From Streptomyces nymphaeiformis (GTDB lineage Bacteria > Actinomycetota > Actinomycetes > Streptomycetales > Streptomycetaceae), in the NCBI RefSeq assembly GCF_014203895.1, contig NZ_JACHJY010000004.1, forward strand, positions 694,360-758,359: 64,000 nucleotides of DNA, in the 5' to 3' direction. The translations under genes and the position numbers were made by a program. This document shows, piece by piece, positions 18,966 through 27,631 of the stretch (its first letter is position 1; every line of letters begins with the position of its first letter). Under the pieces are notes generated by a model that saw only the letters and a list, made by a program, of their open reading frames with translations, had not been told where the DNA came from and did no database searches.

Positions 18966-19181
18966 TCATGGGTCGGTGGGACTTTCGTCCCCCGTGGCGT
19001 CCCCCATGGCGTCCTCGGTGCCGTCCGCCGGCTCCTCGGTCTCCGGGACCTCCATGGCGAGCCGCAGGAGGCGATGGCAGACCGCGCACTGACGGGTGAG
19101 GTGTCCGTACCGCGAAGCGGCCGCCAGATGGGCGCGCAGCAGCGCGCGAGTGTCGTGCCGAGCTGCGGACGCCGCGGCCAT
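18966..19181 (-). CDS. Small conserved CxxC protein (DUF6274-like)
   Basis: This 71-residue protein begins MAAASAARHDTRALLRAHL and has the motif CAVCHRLLRLAM, followed by an acidic tail (ETEEPADGTEDAMGD). The ATG has GGAGG nine bases upstream. The Cys-x2-Cys-His cluster with two more histidines close by (HLTRQC, CH) could bind zinc, though this is an inference. I recall a Streptomyces family of this type, DUF6274, without known function. It is convergent with bldC and lies downstream of a tRNA-Asp and its terminator. Confidence 0.72.
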   Translation of the reverse strand: MAAASAARHDTRALLRAHLAAASRYGHLTRQCAVCHRLLRLAMEVPETEEPADGTEDAMGDATGDESPTDP

Positions 19182-19268
19182 GCGCGACCACCTCCGGTGT
19201 GGGCCCCCGATTCCCTGAAGTCCGGGGTACCGGCGGGCGCGCGGTCCCGTCAAGACACGGGAACACAA

Positions 19269-19300
19269 CGAAGGCCCGCATCTCGCGATGCGGGCCTTCG
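19269..19300. terminator. Hairpin terminator of tRNA-Asp copy 1
   Basis: A perfect 14-bp stem (CGAAGGCCCGCATC) with loop TCGC lies seven bases beyond the 3' end of the minus-strand tRNA-Asp. Its arm resembles those next to other tRNA genes here. Confidence 0.85.
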
Positions 19301-19307
19301 TGAAAAG

Positions 19308-19381
19308 CGACTCTGACGGGACTTGAACCCGCGACCTCCACCTTGACAGGGTGGCGAGCTAACCAACTGCTCCACAGAGCC
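19308..19381 (-). tRNA. tRNA-Asp (anticodon GTC), copy 1
   Basis: The 74-nt minus-strand gene folds normally, with acceptor GGCTCTG/CAGAGTC, anticodon loop CTGTCAA and T-loop TTCAAGT. It is identical to the copy at 25865-25938. Confidence 0.97.
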
Positions 19382-19479
19382 TTGCTCGCAGCCCCTCGTG
19401 AGCGGCTGCGAGACAGACTGTACAGCAGGTCAGGGGGTCTGGTCGAACTCACCGACGGCGAGGTCCCGCGCACGGATCT

Positions 19480-22400
19480 CTACGGGGCCGCCGCGTCGAT
19501 CGCCTTCACGATCCGCTTGTCCGAGATCGGGTACGCCGTCCCCAGCGCGTGCGCGAAGTAGCTCACCCGCAGCTCCTCGATCATCCAGCGGATGTCGGTG
19601 ACCTCCGAAGGCACCGGACGCCCCTTCGGAAGCTGCTCCAGGAGCCAGGCGTACTCGTCCTGCATCTCCTGGACCTTCTCCATCCGGGTGGTGTCCCGCT
19701 GGACCCCGGTGGGCATCTGCTGGAGCCGCCGGTCCACCGCCACCAGGTAGCGCATCAGGTCCGGGAGCCGCTTCAGGCCCGTACGGGTGACGAAGCCGGC
19801 CGGCATCAGCCAGGCGAGCTGCGCCTTCACGTCGGTCAGGTTGTTGATCAGGGCCAGGCTGTTCGTCGACTTCAGCCGGCGCTCGCACGCCTGCCAGGCC
19901 GCCAGGATCTGCTGGACCTGGCCCACCGTCCGCACCGTCGTGTCGACCAGGTCCGCGCGGACCCGGTCGTACAGCTTCCGGAAGGACTCCTCGTCCCAGG
20001 CCGGGCCGCCGTGGTCCGCGATCAGCTTGTCGGCCGCGGCGGTCGCGCAGTCGTCGAAGAGGGCCTGGATCGAGCCGTGCGGGTTCGACGACAGGGCCAG
20101 CTTCTGCTGGTTGGTCAGCTTGTCCGAGGCGAACTTCGCCGGGTTCACCGGGATGTTCAGCATGATCAGCTTCCGGGTGCCCCGCCACATCGCCTGCGCC
20201 TGCTCGGCCTCCGAGTCGAAGAGCCGCACGGCCACCGCGTCGCCCTCGTCGACCAGCGCCGGGTACGCCTTGACCGGCTGCCCGCCCCGCTTGGTCTCGA
20301 AGACCTTCGTGAGCGTCCCGATCGTCCAGTCCTTGAGCCCCGTGCGCTCCAGGGAGGGCCCGGAGCCGTCCGGGCCGCCCGTCGCCGCCGCGGCGGCCTT
20401 GGAGAGCGCCTGACGGGCCTTGGGGCGCAGCTTCAGGCGCAGCGTCTCCAGGTCCTTGTCCTCGGCCAGCTTCCGGCGCCGCTCGTCGACGATCCGGAAG
20501 GTCACCTTGAGGTGCTCGGGGACCTTCGCCCAGTCGAAGTCCCCGTCCGTCACCGGGACGCCGACCATCCGCTGGAGCTCCCGCGCGAGCGCACCCGTCA
20601 GCGGCTCCTGGACGGGAACCACGGAGTCCAGGAAGCGGGTCGCGAAGTTCGGCGCCGGCACGTAGTGGCGGCGGATCGGCTTCGGCAGCGAGCGGATCAG
20701 CTCCGTGACGACCTCCGTGCGCAGACCCGGGATCTGCCACTCGAAGCCCTCGTCGGTCACCTGGTTGAGCACCTGGAGCGGCACGTGGACGGTCACGCCG
20801 TCCGCGTCCGCGCCCGGCTCGAACTGGTACGTCACCCGGAACTTCAGCGCGCCCTGGCGCCAGGAGTCCGGGTAGTCGTCCTTGGTGACCGCGCCGGCCT
20901 TCTCGTTGATGAGCATCTCGCGCTCGAAGTCGAGGAACTCCGGCTCCTCGTGGCGCTTGTGCTTCCACCAGGAGTCGAAGTGGGCACCGGACACGACGTG
21001 TTCGGGGACGCGCTTGTCGTAGAAGTCGAAGAGCGTCTCGTCGTCGACGAGGATGTCCCGGCGCCTGGCCCGGTGCTCCAGCTCCTCGACCTCGGTGAGG
21101 AGCTTGCGGTTGTCCGCGAAGAACTTGTGGTGGGTGCGCCAGTCGCCCTCGACGAGCGCGTTCCGGATGAACAGGTCGCGGGAGACCTCCGGGTCGATCC
21201 GCCCGAAGTTCACCTTGCGGTCGGCGACGATCGGGACGCCGTACAGCGTCACCTTCTCGAAGGCCATCACGGCCGCCTGGTCCTTCTCCCAGTGCGGCTC
21301 GCTGTACGTCTTCTTCACCAGGTGCTGCGCGAGCGGCTCGATCCACTCGGGCTCGATCCGGGCGTTCACCCGGGCCCAGAGTCGCGAGGTCTCCACCAGC
21401 TCGGCGGACATCACGAAACGCGGGGGCTTCTTGAAGAGCGCGGAGCCCGGGAAGATCGCGAACTTGGCGTTCCGCGCGCCCAGGTACTCGTTCCGGCCGC
21501 CACCCTCGCGCTTCGGATCCCGGCCGCTGTCCTTGTTCTCCTTCACGTCCTTCAGGCCGACGTGGGAGAGCAGTCCGGACAGCAGGGAGACGTGCACGGA
21601 CTGCTCCGGCGCGTCCTCCTCGTTCAGGTGGATGCCCATCTGCTTCGCGACCGTCCGCAGCTGGGCGTAGATGTCCTGCCACTCGCGGATCCGCAGGAAG
21701 TTCAGGTACTCCTGCTTGCACATCCGGCGGAAGGAGCTGGAGCCGCGCTCCCGCTGCTGCTCGCGGACGTACCGCCACAGGTTGAGGAAGGCGAGGAAGT
21801 CGCTCGTCTCGTCCTTGAACCGGGCGTGCTGCTGATCGGCCTGCGCCTGCTTGTCGGACGGCCGCTCGCGCGGGTCCTGGATGGACAGCGCCGCCGCGAT
21901 CACCATGACCTCGCGGACACAGCCGTTCTTGTCGGCCTCCAGGACCATCCGGGCGAGCCGCGGGTCCACGGGCAGCTGGGACAGCTTCCGGCCCTGCTGC
22001 GTCAGCCGCTTCTTCGGGTCCTTCTCCGTCGGGTCGATCGCGCCGAGCTCCTGGAGGAGCTGCACGCCGTCCCGGATGTTGCGGTGGTCCGGCGGGTCGA
22101 TGAAGGGGAACTTCTCGATGTCGCCGAGGCCGGCCGCGGTCATCTGGAGGATGACGGAGGCCAGGTTGGTGCGGAGGATCTCCGCGTCCGTGAACTCCGG
22201 GCGGGTGAGGAAGTCGTCCTCGGAGTACAGCCGGATGCAGATGCCGTCCGACGTACGGCCGCAGCGGCCCTTGCGCTGGTTGGCGCTGGCCTGGCTGACC
22301 GGCTCGATCGGCAGCCGCTGCACCTTGGTGCGGTGCGAGTAGCGGGAGATGCGGGCGGTGCCCGGATCGATCACGTACTTGATGCCGGGGACGGTCAGGG

Positions 22401-23454
22401 AGGTCTCGGCGACGTTCGTCGCGAGGACGATCCGGCGGCCGGAGTGCGCCTGGAAGACCCGGTGCTGCTCGGCATGGGAGAGCCGGGCGTAGAGAGGAAG
22501 GATCTCGGTGTTGAAGAGCTTCTTCTTCAGCAGCGCGTCCGCCGTGTCGCGGATCTCGCGCTCGCCGGAGAGGAAGACCAGGACGTCGCCGGGCCCTTCC
22601 TTCTGGAGCTCGTCGACGGCGTCGCAGATCGCGGTGATCTGGTCCCGGTCCGACTCCTCCGAGTCCTCCTCCAGGAGGGGCCGGTAGCGGACCTCGACCG
22701 GGTACGTGCGCCCGCTGACCTCGACGATCGGGGCGTCGCCGAAGTGGCGGGAGAAGCGCTCGGGGTCGATCGTCGCCGAGGTGATGACGACCTTGAGGTC
22801 GGGGCGCTTCGGCAGCAGCTGGGCCAGGTAGCCGAGCAGGAAGTCGATGTTGAGGGACCGCTCGTGGGCCTCGTCGATGATGATCGTGTCGTACGCGCGC
22901 AGCTCGCGGTCCGTCTGGATCTCGGCGAGCAGGATGCCGTCCGTCATCAGCTTCACGAAGGTCGCGTCCGGGTTCACCTGGTCGGTGAAGCGGACCTTCC
23001 AGCCGACGGCCTCGCCCAGCGGGGTCCTCAGCTCCTCGGCGACGCGCTCGGCGACCGTACGGGCGGCGATCCGGCGGGGCTGGGTGTGCCCGATCATGCC
23101 CCGGACGCCCCGGCCCAGCTCCAGACAGATCTTCGGGATCTGCGTGGTCTTGCCGGAGCCCGTCTCACCGGCGACGATCACGACCTGGTGGTCGCGTATC
23201 GCCTCCAGGATCTCGTCCTTCTTCTGCGAGACGGGCAGCTGCTCGGGGTACGTGACCGCGGGCACGCGGGAGGCGCGCCCGTCGACGCGCTCCTTGGCCT
23301 TGGCCGCCTCGGCGGCGATCTCGTCCAGGACGGCCGCGCGGGCCTCGGGCTTGCGGATGCGGCGGGCGCCTTCGAGACGGCGGCCGAGCCGGTGGGAGTC
23401 CCGCAGCGAGACCTCGGCCAGGACGGACTGGAGGGCGGCGAAGGAAGTAGACAT
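19480..23454 (-). CDS. hrpA: ATP-dependent RNA helicase HrpA (DEAH-box)
   Basis: HrpA is a very large 3'-5' RNA helicase linked in E. coli to rescue of stalled ribosomes and mRNA processing. The 1324-residue protein has Walker A GETGSGKT (96-103), DEAH at 194-197, motif III SATID, and RKGRCGRTSDG as motif VI, followed by the winged-helix, HA2 and OB regions and the long HrpA-specific C-terminal half. Length and order match the actinobacterial family. The ATG at 23454 starts MSTSFAALQSVLAEVS. A possible terminator stem (CTCGCAGCC, 19385-19412) lies downstream. Confidence 0.97.
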   Translation of the reverse strand: MSTSFAALQSVLAEVSLRDSHRLGRRLEGARRIRKPEARAAVLDEIAAEAAKAKERVDGRASRVPAVTYPEQLPVSQKKDEILEAIRDHQVVIVAGETGSGKTTQIPKICLELGRGVRGMIGHTQPRRIAARTVAERVAEELRTPLGEAVGWKVRFTDQVNPDATFVKLMTDGILLAEIQTDRELRAYDTIIIDEAHERSLNIDFLLGYLAQLLPKRPDLKVVITSATIDPERFSRHFGDAPIVEVSGRTYPVEVRYRPLLEEDSEESDRDQITAICDAVDELQKEGPGDVLVFLSGEREIRDTADALLKKKLFNTEILPLYARLSHAEQHRVFQAHSGRRIVLATNVAETSLTVPGIKYVIDPGTARISRYSHRTKVQRLPIEPVSQASANQRKGRCGRTSDGICIRLYSEDDFLTRPEFTDAEILRTNLASVILQMTAAGLGDIEKFPFIDPPDHRNIRDGVQLLQELGAIDPTEKDPKKRLTQQGRKLSQLPVDPRLARMVLEADKNGCVREVMVIAAALSIQDPRERPSDKQAQADQQHARFKDETSDFLAFLNLWRYVREQQRERGSSSFRRMCKQEYLNFLRIREWQDIYAQLRTVAKQMGIHLNEEDAPEQSVHVSLLSGLLSHVGLKDVKENKDSGRDPKREGGGRNEYLGARNAKFAIFPGSALFKKPPRFVMSAELVETSRLWARVNARIEPEWIEPLAQHLVKKTYSEPHWEKDQAAVMAFEKVTLYGVPIVADRKVNFGRIDPEVSRDLFIRNALVEGDWRTHHKFFADNRKLLTEVEELEHRARRRDILVDDETLFDFYDKRVPEHVVSGAHFDSWWKHKRHEEPEFLDFEREMLINEKAGAVTKDDYPDSWRQGALKFRVTYQFEPGADADGVTVHVPLQVLNQVTDEGFEWQIPGLRTEVVTELIRSLPKPIRRHYVPAPNFATRFLDSVVPVQEPLTGALARELQRMVGVPVTDGDFDWAKVPEHLKVTFRIVDERRRKLAEDKDLETLRLKLRPKARQALSKAAAAATGGPDGSGPSLERTGLKDWTIGTLTKVFETKRGGQPVKAYPALVDEGDAVAVRLFDSEAEQAQAMWRGTRKLIMLNIPVNPAKFASDKLTNQQKLALSSNPHGSIQALFDDCATAAADKLIADHGGPAWDEESFRKLYDRVRADLVDTTVRTVGQVQQILAAWQACERRLKSTNSLALINNLTDVKAQLAWLMPAGFVTRTGLKRLPDLMRYLVAVDRRLQQMPTGVQRDTTRMEKVQEMQDEYAWLLEQLPKGRPVPSEVTDIRWMIEELRVSYFAHALGTAYPISDKRIVKAIDAAAP

Positions 23455-23566
23455 ACGGGATCCAGGATCGCACCTGCGGACGAGAAGCGGCGAACCGATT
23501 TACGAAGGGGGCGGAGCGGCCGTGCGTAGTATTTCGGGCATCTGGCCCGGACCGGAGAGGTTTCGC

Positions 23567-23971
23567 ATGTTCCGCACCACCCGCGCGCCGGCGGTGCTCG
23601 CCGCGCTCCTGGGCCTGGTGCTGGGGCTCCTGACCTGCGGGGCCTTCGCCCCGAGCGGTACGGCTCCGGGCCCGGCCCGGTTCGCCGGTACGGCCTCGGC
23701 CGCGGTCCCCGTCGCCGACACGGCCCCCGTCGTCCTCGGTGCCGCCGTGCCCGGCTGCGACCCGGGCCACCCCGCCGACGAAGGGGCCGGAGGTCCCGTC
23801 GTACCGCCGCGCGCGCACGGCTTCGCCGAGCTGCTGCCGGCACTGGCCGCCGACCGGGCGGTGCCCGGGGTCCGGCAGCCGGACCCCTGCGACCCGGCCG
23901 CGCCGCCGGGCCGGGAGCCACCCGCGCGCGTGCCCCGGTCTCCCGTGGAGCTGTCGGTCCTGAGGGTGTAG
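23567..23971 (+). CDS. Small exported Pro/Ala-rich protein
   Basis: The 134-residue product begins with a basic start and one hydrophobic segment (VLAALLGLVLGLLTC) and continues as a low-complexity Pro/Ala/Gly region with two further cysteines. GGAGAGG lies six bases before the ATG. I do not recognise a domain. The hydrophobic segment could be a signal peptide or a single membrane anchor. It sits just upstream of the DsbA/CcdA pair, so its extracytoplasmic cysteines might be clients or partners of that system, which is an inference only. Confidence 0.65.
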   Translation: MFRTTRAPAVLAALLGLVLGLLTCGAFAPSGTAPGPARFAGTASAAVPVADTAPVVLGAAVPGCDPGHPADEGAGGPVVPPRAHGFAELLPALAADRAVPGVRQPDPCDPAAPPGREPPARVPRSPVELSVLRV

Positions 23972-24036
23972 ACGGACGGCCGCCTTCCGCCGTCCTTCCC
24001 CCTCTGATCCGTTGATCCGTGCAGGAGTGCTTCCGC

Positions 24037-24825
24037 ATGTCCAAGTCCAAGCCGATTCTGATCGTCTCCGGTGTCGCGGCCGCCGCCGTGCTGCTCGGCG
24101 TCGTCTCGTACACCGCCACCAAGCCCTCGTCCCCCGGCGCCTCCGGCTCCTCTTCTGTCGCCGAGGTCTCCGCCGACCCCTCCGCCGGTGTCTACGCCGA
24201 GCTGGAGGCGTACGCCCGCCGCGACGCCTCCGACGAGCTCGCCCTCGGCCGCGCCGACGCCCCCGTCGTGCTCATCGAGTACGCCGACTTCAAGTGCGGC
24301 TACTGCGGGAAGTTCGCCCGCGACACCGAGCCGGCCCTGGTGAAGAAGTACGTGGAGAAGGGCACCCTGCGGATCGAGTGGCGGAACTTCCCGATCTTCG
24401 GCGAGGAGTCGGAGGCCGCCGCCCGCGCCTCCTGGGCGGCCGGGCAGCAGGGCCGGTTCTGGGAGTTCCACAAGGCCGCCTACGCCGAGGGCGCCAAGGA
24501 GAAGGGCTTCGGCAAGGAGCGCCTGGCCGCCCTCGCGACCGAGGCCGGCGTGCCCGACCTCGCCCGGTTCGCCAAGGACGGCGACAGCGCGGCGGCCCGG
24601 GAGGCCGTACGGAAGGACCAGGAGCAGGGGTACGAGCTCGGCGCCTCCTCCACCCCGTCCTTCCTGATCAACGGCCGGCCGATCGCGGGCGCCCAGCCGC
24701 TGGAGACCTTCACGGAGGCGATCGAGGCGGCGGCGAAGGCGGCTCCGAAGACGGCTCCGAAGGCCGCTCCGACCGCGGCGCCGAAGGCCGCTCGGACCGC
24801 CGCTCCGACGAAGGCCGGGCAGTGA
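24037..24825 (+). CDS. DsbA-family (thioredoxin-fold) membrane-anchored disulfide oxidoreductase
   Basis: This 262-residue protein has one N-terminal membrane anchor (residues 7-24) and an extracytoplasmic thioredoxin-fold domain with the active site CGYC at 87-90 and the cis-proline segment SSTPSFLING. The inserted helical part between them is DsbA-like. The C-terminus is a low-complexity Lys/Ala/Pro tail of repeated KAAPKTAP-like units that might contact the cell wall. Its stop overlaps the GTG of the CcdA-like gene, so the two are coupled and probably exchange electrons. Confidence 0.93.
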   Translation: MSKSKPILIVSGVAAAAVLLGVVSYTATKPSSPGASGSSSVAEVSADPSAGVYAELEAYARRDASDELALGRADAPVVLIEYADFKCGYCGKFARDTEPALVKKYVEKGTLRIEWRNFPIFGEESEAAARASWAAGQQGRFWEFHKAAYAEGAKEKGFGKERLAALATEAGVPDLARFAKDGDSAAAREAVRKDQEQGYELGASSTPSFLINGRPIAGAQPLETFTEAIEAAAKAAPKTAPKAAPTAAPKAARTAAPTKAGQ

Positions 24826-25655
24826 CCTCCGGCATCGGCTACTTCGCCGCCTTCCTCGGCGGCCTCCTCGCCCTGCTCAGCCCGTGCAGCGCCCTGCTCC
24901 TGCCCGCCTTCTTCGCGTATTCGATCGACACGCGCGCGAAGCTCGTGGCCAGGACCGGCATCCTCTACGCGGGCCTTGCGACCACGCTCGTACCGCTCGG
25001 CGCGGCCGGCTCCCTCGCGGGCCGGTTCTTCTACGGCCACCGGGACCTGCTCGTCACCGCCGGCGGCTGGCTGATCGTCGGCCTCGGCGTCCTCCAGATC
25101 CTCGGGCTCGGCTTCACCTCCCGCCGGATCGCCGAGGCGAGCGGCCGCATCCGGCCCACCTCGGCGCTCTCCGTCTACGCCCTCGGCCTGGTCTACGGCC
25201 TCGCGGGCTTCTGCGCGGGCCCGATCCTGGGCAGCGTCCTGACGGTGGCGGCGCTGAGCGGCAGCCCGGCGTACGGCGGACTGCTCCTCGCCGTGTACGC
25301 GCTGGGGATGGCCGTCCCGCTGTTCGTCCTGGCGCTGCTCTGGGAGCGGTACGAGCTGGGCCGGCGGCGCTGGCTGCGCGGCCGGCCGCTCCGTGCCGGC
25401 CGCTTCGAGGTGCACTCCACCTCGCTGCTGTCGGGCCTCTTCTTCATCGCCCTCGGCACCCTGTTCCTGGTCTTCGACGGGACGACCGCGCTGCCGGGGC
25501 TGCTGTCGGTGGACGACTCCTTCGCCATCGAGGAGCGGGTCGCCTCGCTCGGCCGGGCGGTGCCGGACTGGGCGCTGCTCGTGGCCGTGGTCGCGGTGGT
25601 GGCGGTCGCCTTCGCGGTGCGCGGCCGCAAGGGGCGGCGGCGCGAGGAGGCCTGA
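24822..25655 (+). CDS. CcdA/DsbD-like cytochrome c biogenesis (thiol electron-transfer) membrane protein
   Basis: The 277-residue membrane protein has at least six spans and the two redox cysteines of CcdA: C22 in LLSPCSALLLPAF and C131 in GFCAGPILGSVL. CcdA moves reducing equivalents from cytoplasmic thioredoxin to extracytoplasmic partners. Here the overlapping DsbA-like gene is the obvious partner. The family also serves cytochrome c maturation, but no heme genes are next to it. The GTG at 24822 lies inside the upstream stop (GTGA). Confidence 0.9.
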   Translation: MTSGIGYFAAFLGGLLALLSPCSALLLPAFFAYSIDTRAKLVARTGILYAGLATTLVPLGAAGSLAGRFFYGHRDLLVTAGGWLIVGLGVLQILGLGFTSRRIAEASGRIRPTSALSVYALGLVYGLAGFCAGPILGSVLTVAALSGSPAYGGLLLAVYALGMAVPLFVLALLWERYELGRRRWLRGRPLRAGRFEVHSTSLLSGLFFIALGTLFLVFDGTTALPGLLSVDDSFAIEERVASLGRAVPDWALLVAVVAVVAVAFAVRGRKGRRREEA

Positions 25656-25731
25656 GCCGTACGGGGGAGGGGCGCGGGCCCCTTCCCCGTACGGCCGGCT
25701 TCGGGCGCACGAAGAAGGCCTCGGGGAACGA

Positions 25732-25763
25732 AGAAGGCCCCGTTCTTTCGAACGGGGCCTTCT
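25732..25763. terminator. Hairpin terminator of the tRNA Glu-Asp-Phe cluster
   Basis: A 14-bp stem (AGAAGGCCCCGTTC) with loop TTTC lies five bases past the 3' end of tRNA-Phe on the minus strand and also 76 bases after the CcdA-like gene on the plus strand. Confidence 0.88.
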
Positions 25764-25768
25764 CTTTG

Positions 25769-25842
25769 TGGCTGGGGCCGGGGTCGAACCGGCGACCTAT
25801 CGCTTTTCAGGCGATCGCTCGTACCAACTGAGCTACCCAGCC
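25769..25842 (-). tRNA. tRNA-Phe (anticodon GAA)
   Basis: The 74-nt minus-strand cloverleaf has acceptor GGCTGGG/CCCAGCC, anticodon loop CTGAAAA and T-loop TTCGACC. It is last in the Glu-Asp-Phe cluster. Confidence 0.97.
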
Positions 25843-25864
25843 ACGAAGCTGTTTCCAGCTTCAG

Positions 25865-25938
25865 CGACTCTGACGGGACTTGAACCCGCGACCTCCACCT
25901 TGACAGGGTGGCGAGCTAACCAACTGCTCCACAGAGCC
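25865..25938 (-). tRNA. tRNA-Asp (anticodon GTC), copy 2
   Basis: This gene is identical to the tRNA-Asp at 19308-19381 and sits between tRNA-Glu and tRNA-Phe with gaps of 40 and 22 bases. Confidence 0.97.
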
Positions 25939-25978
25939 AAGCTTGTGTGCGATCACTAGTCTCGCACACGGTCATGCG

Positions 25979-26051
25979 TGCCCCCAACGGGATTCGAACC
26001 CGTGCTACCGCCTTGAAAGGGCGGCGTCCTGGGCCACTAGACGATGAGGGC
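25979..26051 (-). tRNA. tRNA-Glu (anticodon TTC)
   Basis: The 73-nt minus-strand gene has acceptor GCCCTCA/TGGGGGC, anticodon loop CTTTCAA and T-loop TTCGAAT. It is first in the three-tRNA cluster. Confidence 0.97.
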
Positions 26052-26178
26052 TAGAGGCTCACCTGCGCACTTCTCAGTGCGTCGGGGACGTGAGAAGCAT
26101 ATGGGATGCCGGCCGGTATCGCCAAAACGGTTTCCCCCCGCAAGCGGGAGGCGCCCCCGGACGGGGGAGAATGGGCCC

Positions 26179-26529
26179 GTGCTGGAGATGACGCGCGAGG
26201 AGTTCGAGGAGCTCGTCGCCGAGGCCCTGGACCGGATCCCGCCGGAGCTGACCCGGCTGATGGACAACGTCGCCGTGTTCGTGGAGGACGAGCCCTCCCC
26301 GGACGATCCCGAGCTGCTCGGGCTCTACGAGGGGACGCCGCTGACGGAGCGCGGCGAGTGGTACGCCGGGGTGCTGCCCGACCGGATCACGATCTACCGG
26401 GGGCCGACGCTGCGGATGTGCGAGTCGCGCGAGGACGTCGTGGCAGAGACCGAGATCACCGTCGTCCACGAGATCGCCCACCACTTCGGCATCGACGACG
26501 AGCGGCTGCACGCCCTCGGCTACGGCTGA
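26179..26529 (+). CDS. Minimal metallopeptidase (zincin_1 family)
   Basis: The 116-residue protein is a small cytosolic zincin with the motif HEIAHHFGIDDERL, HExxH at residues 97-101. This short family is widespread in actinobacteria and other bacteria, and its substrate is unknown. I chose the GTG at 26179 because a GGGGGAG site lies about nine bases upstream; an in-frame ATG at 26188 would have no ribosome site at a usable distance. It stands alone, downstream of the divergent tRNA cluster. Confidence 0.9.
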   Translation: MLEMTREEFEELVAEALDRIPPELTRLMDNVAVFVEDEPSPDDPELLGLYEGTPLTERGEWYAGVLPDRITIYRGPTLRMCESREDVVAETEITVVHEIAHHFGIDDERLHALGYG

Positions 26530-26752
26530 GCGGGACGGGCGGCCGGGGCCGGTTCGGCGGCCTGAGGCGGTCCGGCGGCCGGTGCGGTCCGGCGGCCGGG
26601 GGCGGGTGATCGCGGGTCGGTGATCGCGGGCCGTGTGGCCGGCCGTGGCCGGATCGGGTCGCTGTGCGGCGGCCGTGTCCCTTGTGGTGCCTGGGGAGTT
26701 GGGCAGGGCGACGCGTTCCGTTCCTGCCTGTTGTGTCCTGGAGGTGCCCCCC

Positions 26753-27433
26753 GTGCGCCATTTGCCCACCCCGGTGAGATGGGCCGCCACCGCGCTGGCC
26801 GTCGCGGCCTGTGCCGGTCTGAGCGGCTGTATGAGTGTGAGTGACGAGGGGGCGAAGCCGGCGCCCGGCGCGTCCGGGGAGAAGCGCGGCGTGGCGGCCG
26901 AGAGCGACGGCGGCGGCGCGGACCAGGGCGGGGGCTCCGGATCCTGGAACGGCCGGTCCGGGAGGGGCGGGCCCGCCGCGGCCGGCGGCGGCAAGGAGTC
27001 CCCGGTCCCGAGCGGCTCGCCGTCCGGCACGGCGAAGCCCTCGCCGGGCGCGGTGCTGCCGGTGGAGGGGCCGGGCGGTACCGGGGGGCCGTCGAAGCCG
27101 CCGGCCGGCGGCGGCCACGAGGTCCCGGGCGCCGGCTCGGGCGCCGGCAGCGGGAGCGGCGGCAGCGGGGGCACGGACGGCGGGAGCGGCGGAGGCGCCG
27201 GGGGGCCGGACGGCGGCGGGGCCACGCCCACGCCGGATCCGACCCAGCCGAGCCCCGATCCGACGCCCGAGCCCACCTCGAACCCGACGCCCGAGCCGAC
27301 CCCGGAGCCGACGTCGAACCCCACCGATCCGCCGAGCACCGGCCCCGGCACCCAGATGGGTGCCATGCGGGCGGCGGACGGGCCGGGGGCGCCCCCGGAG
27401 CCCGCGGCATCACCGCAGGCGGAGCCGGTGTGA
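26753..27433 (+). CDS. Putative Gly/Pro-rich lipoprotein
   Basis: The 226-residue product has a signal peptide with lipobox LSGC (C26) and then only low-complexity sequence: a long Gly/Ser-rich stretch and a PTPEPTSNP-like repeat near residues 160-205. No folded domain is evident. GGAGGTG precedes the GTG at 26753 by six bases. Such tails often act as cell-wall-spanning linkers, but here no terminal domain follows, so its role is unknown. Confidence 0.65.
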   Translation: MRHLPTPVRWAATALAVAACAGLSGCMSVSDEGAKPAPGASGEKRGVAAESDGGGADQGGGSGSWNGRSGRGGPAAAGGGKESPVPSGSPSGTAKPSPGAVLPVEGPGGTGGPSKPPAGGGHEVPGAGSGAGSGSGGSGGTDGGSGGGAGGPDGGGATPTPDPTQPSPDPTPEPTSNPTPEPTPEPTSNPTDPPSTGPGTQMGAMRAADGPGAPPEPAASPQAEPV

Positions 27434-27631
27434 CGCAGTCCGATTTGCCATAGGTGGGGGAGGGTGCGTATGGTGGTAGATCGCTTGATCCCATTGCCCG
27501 GCGCCGATACCGAAGAGCGCCGTGTGGCGCGTACTCTCCCTAGCCGTGGCTGACCGCATTGAGGCGGTCGATTTGCGAAATCACGGAGTTGACGGGCGCG
27601 TGCCGAGACTCCGGAAGGTTTCGCATTTCGC

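Noticed and set aside
19549..23529. 1326-codon open frame on the plus strand opposite hrpA
   Set aside because: It is a mirror of the GC-biased hrpA coding strand, with low-complexity Arg/Leu/Asp/Gly content and no domain. hrpA has all helicase motifs.
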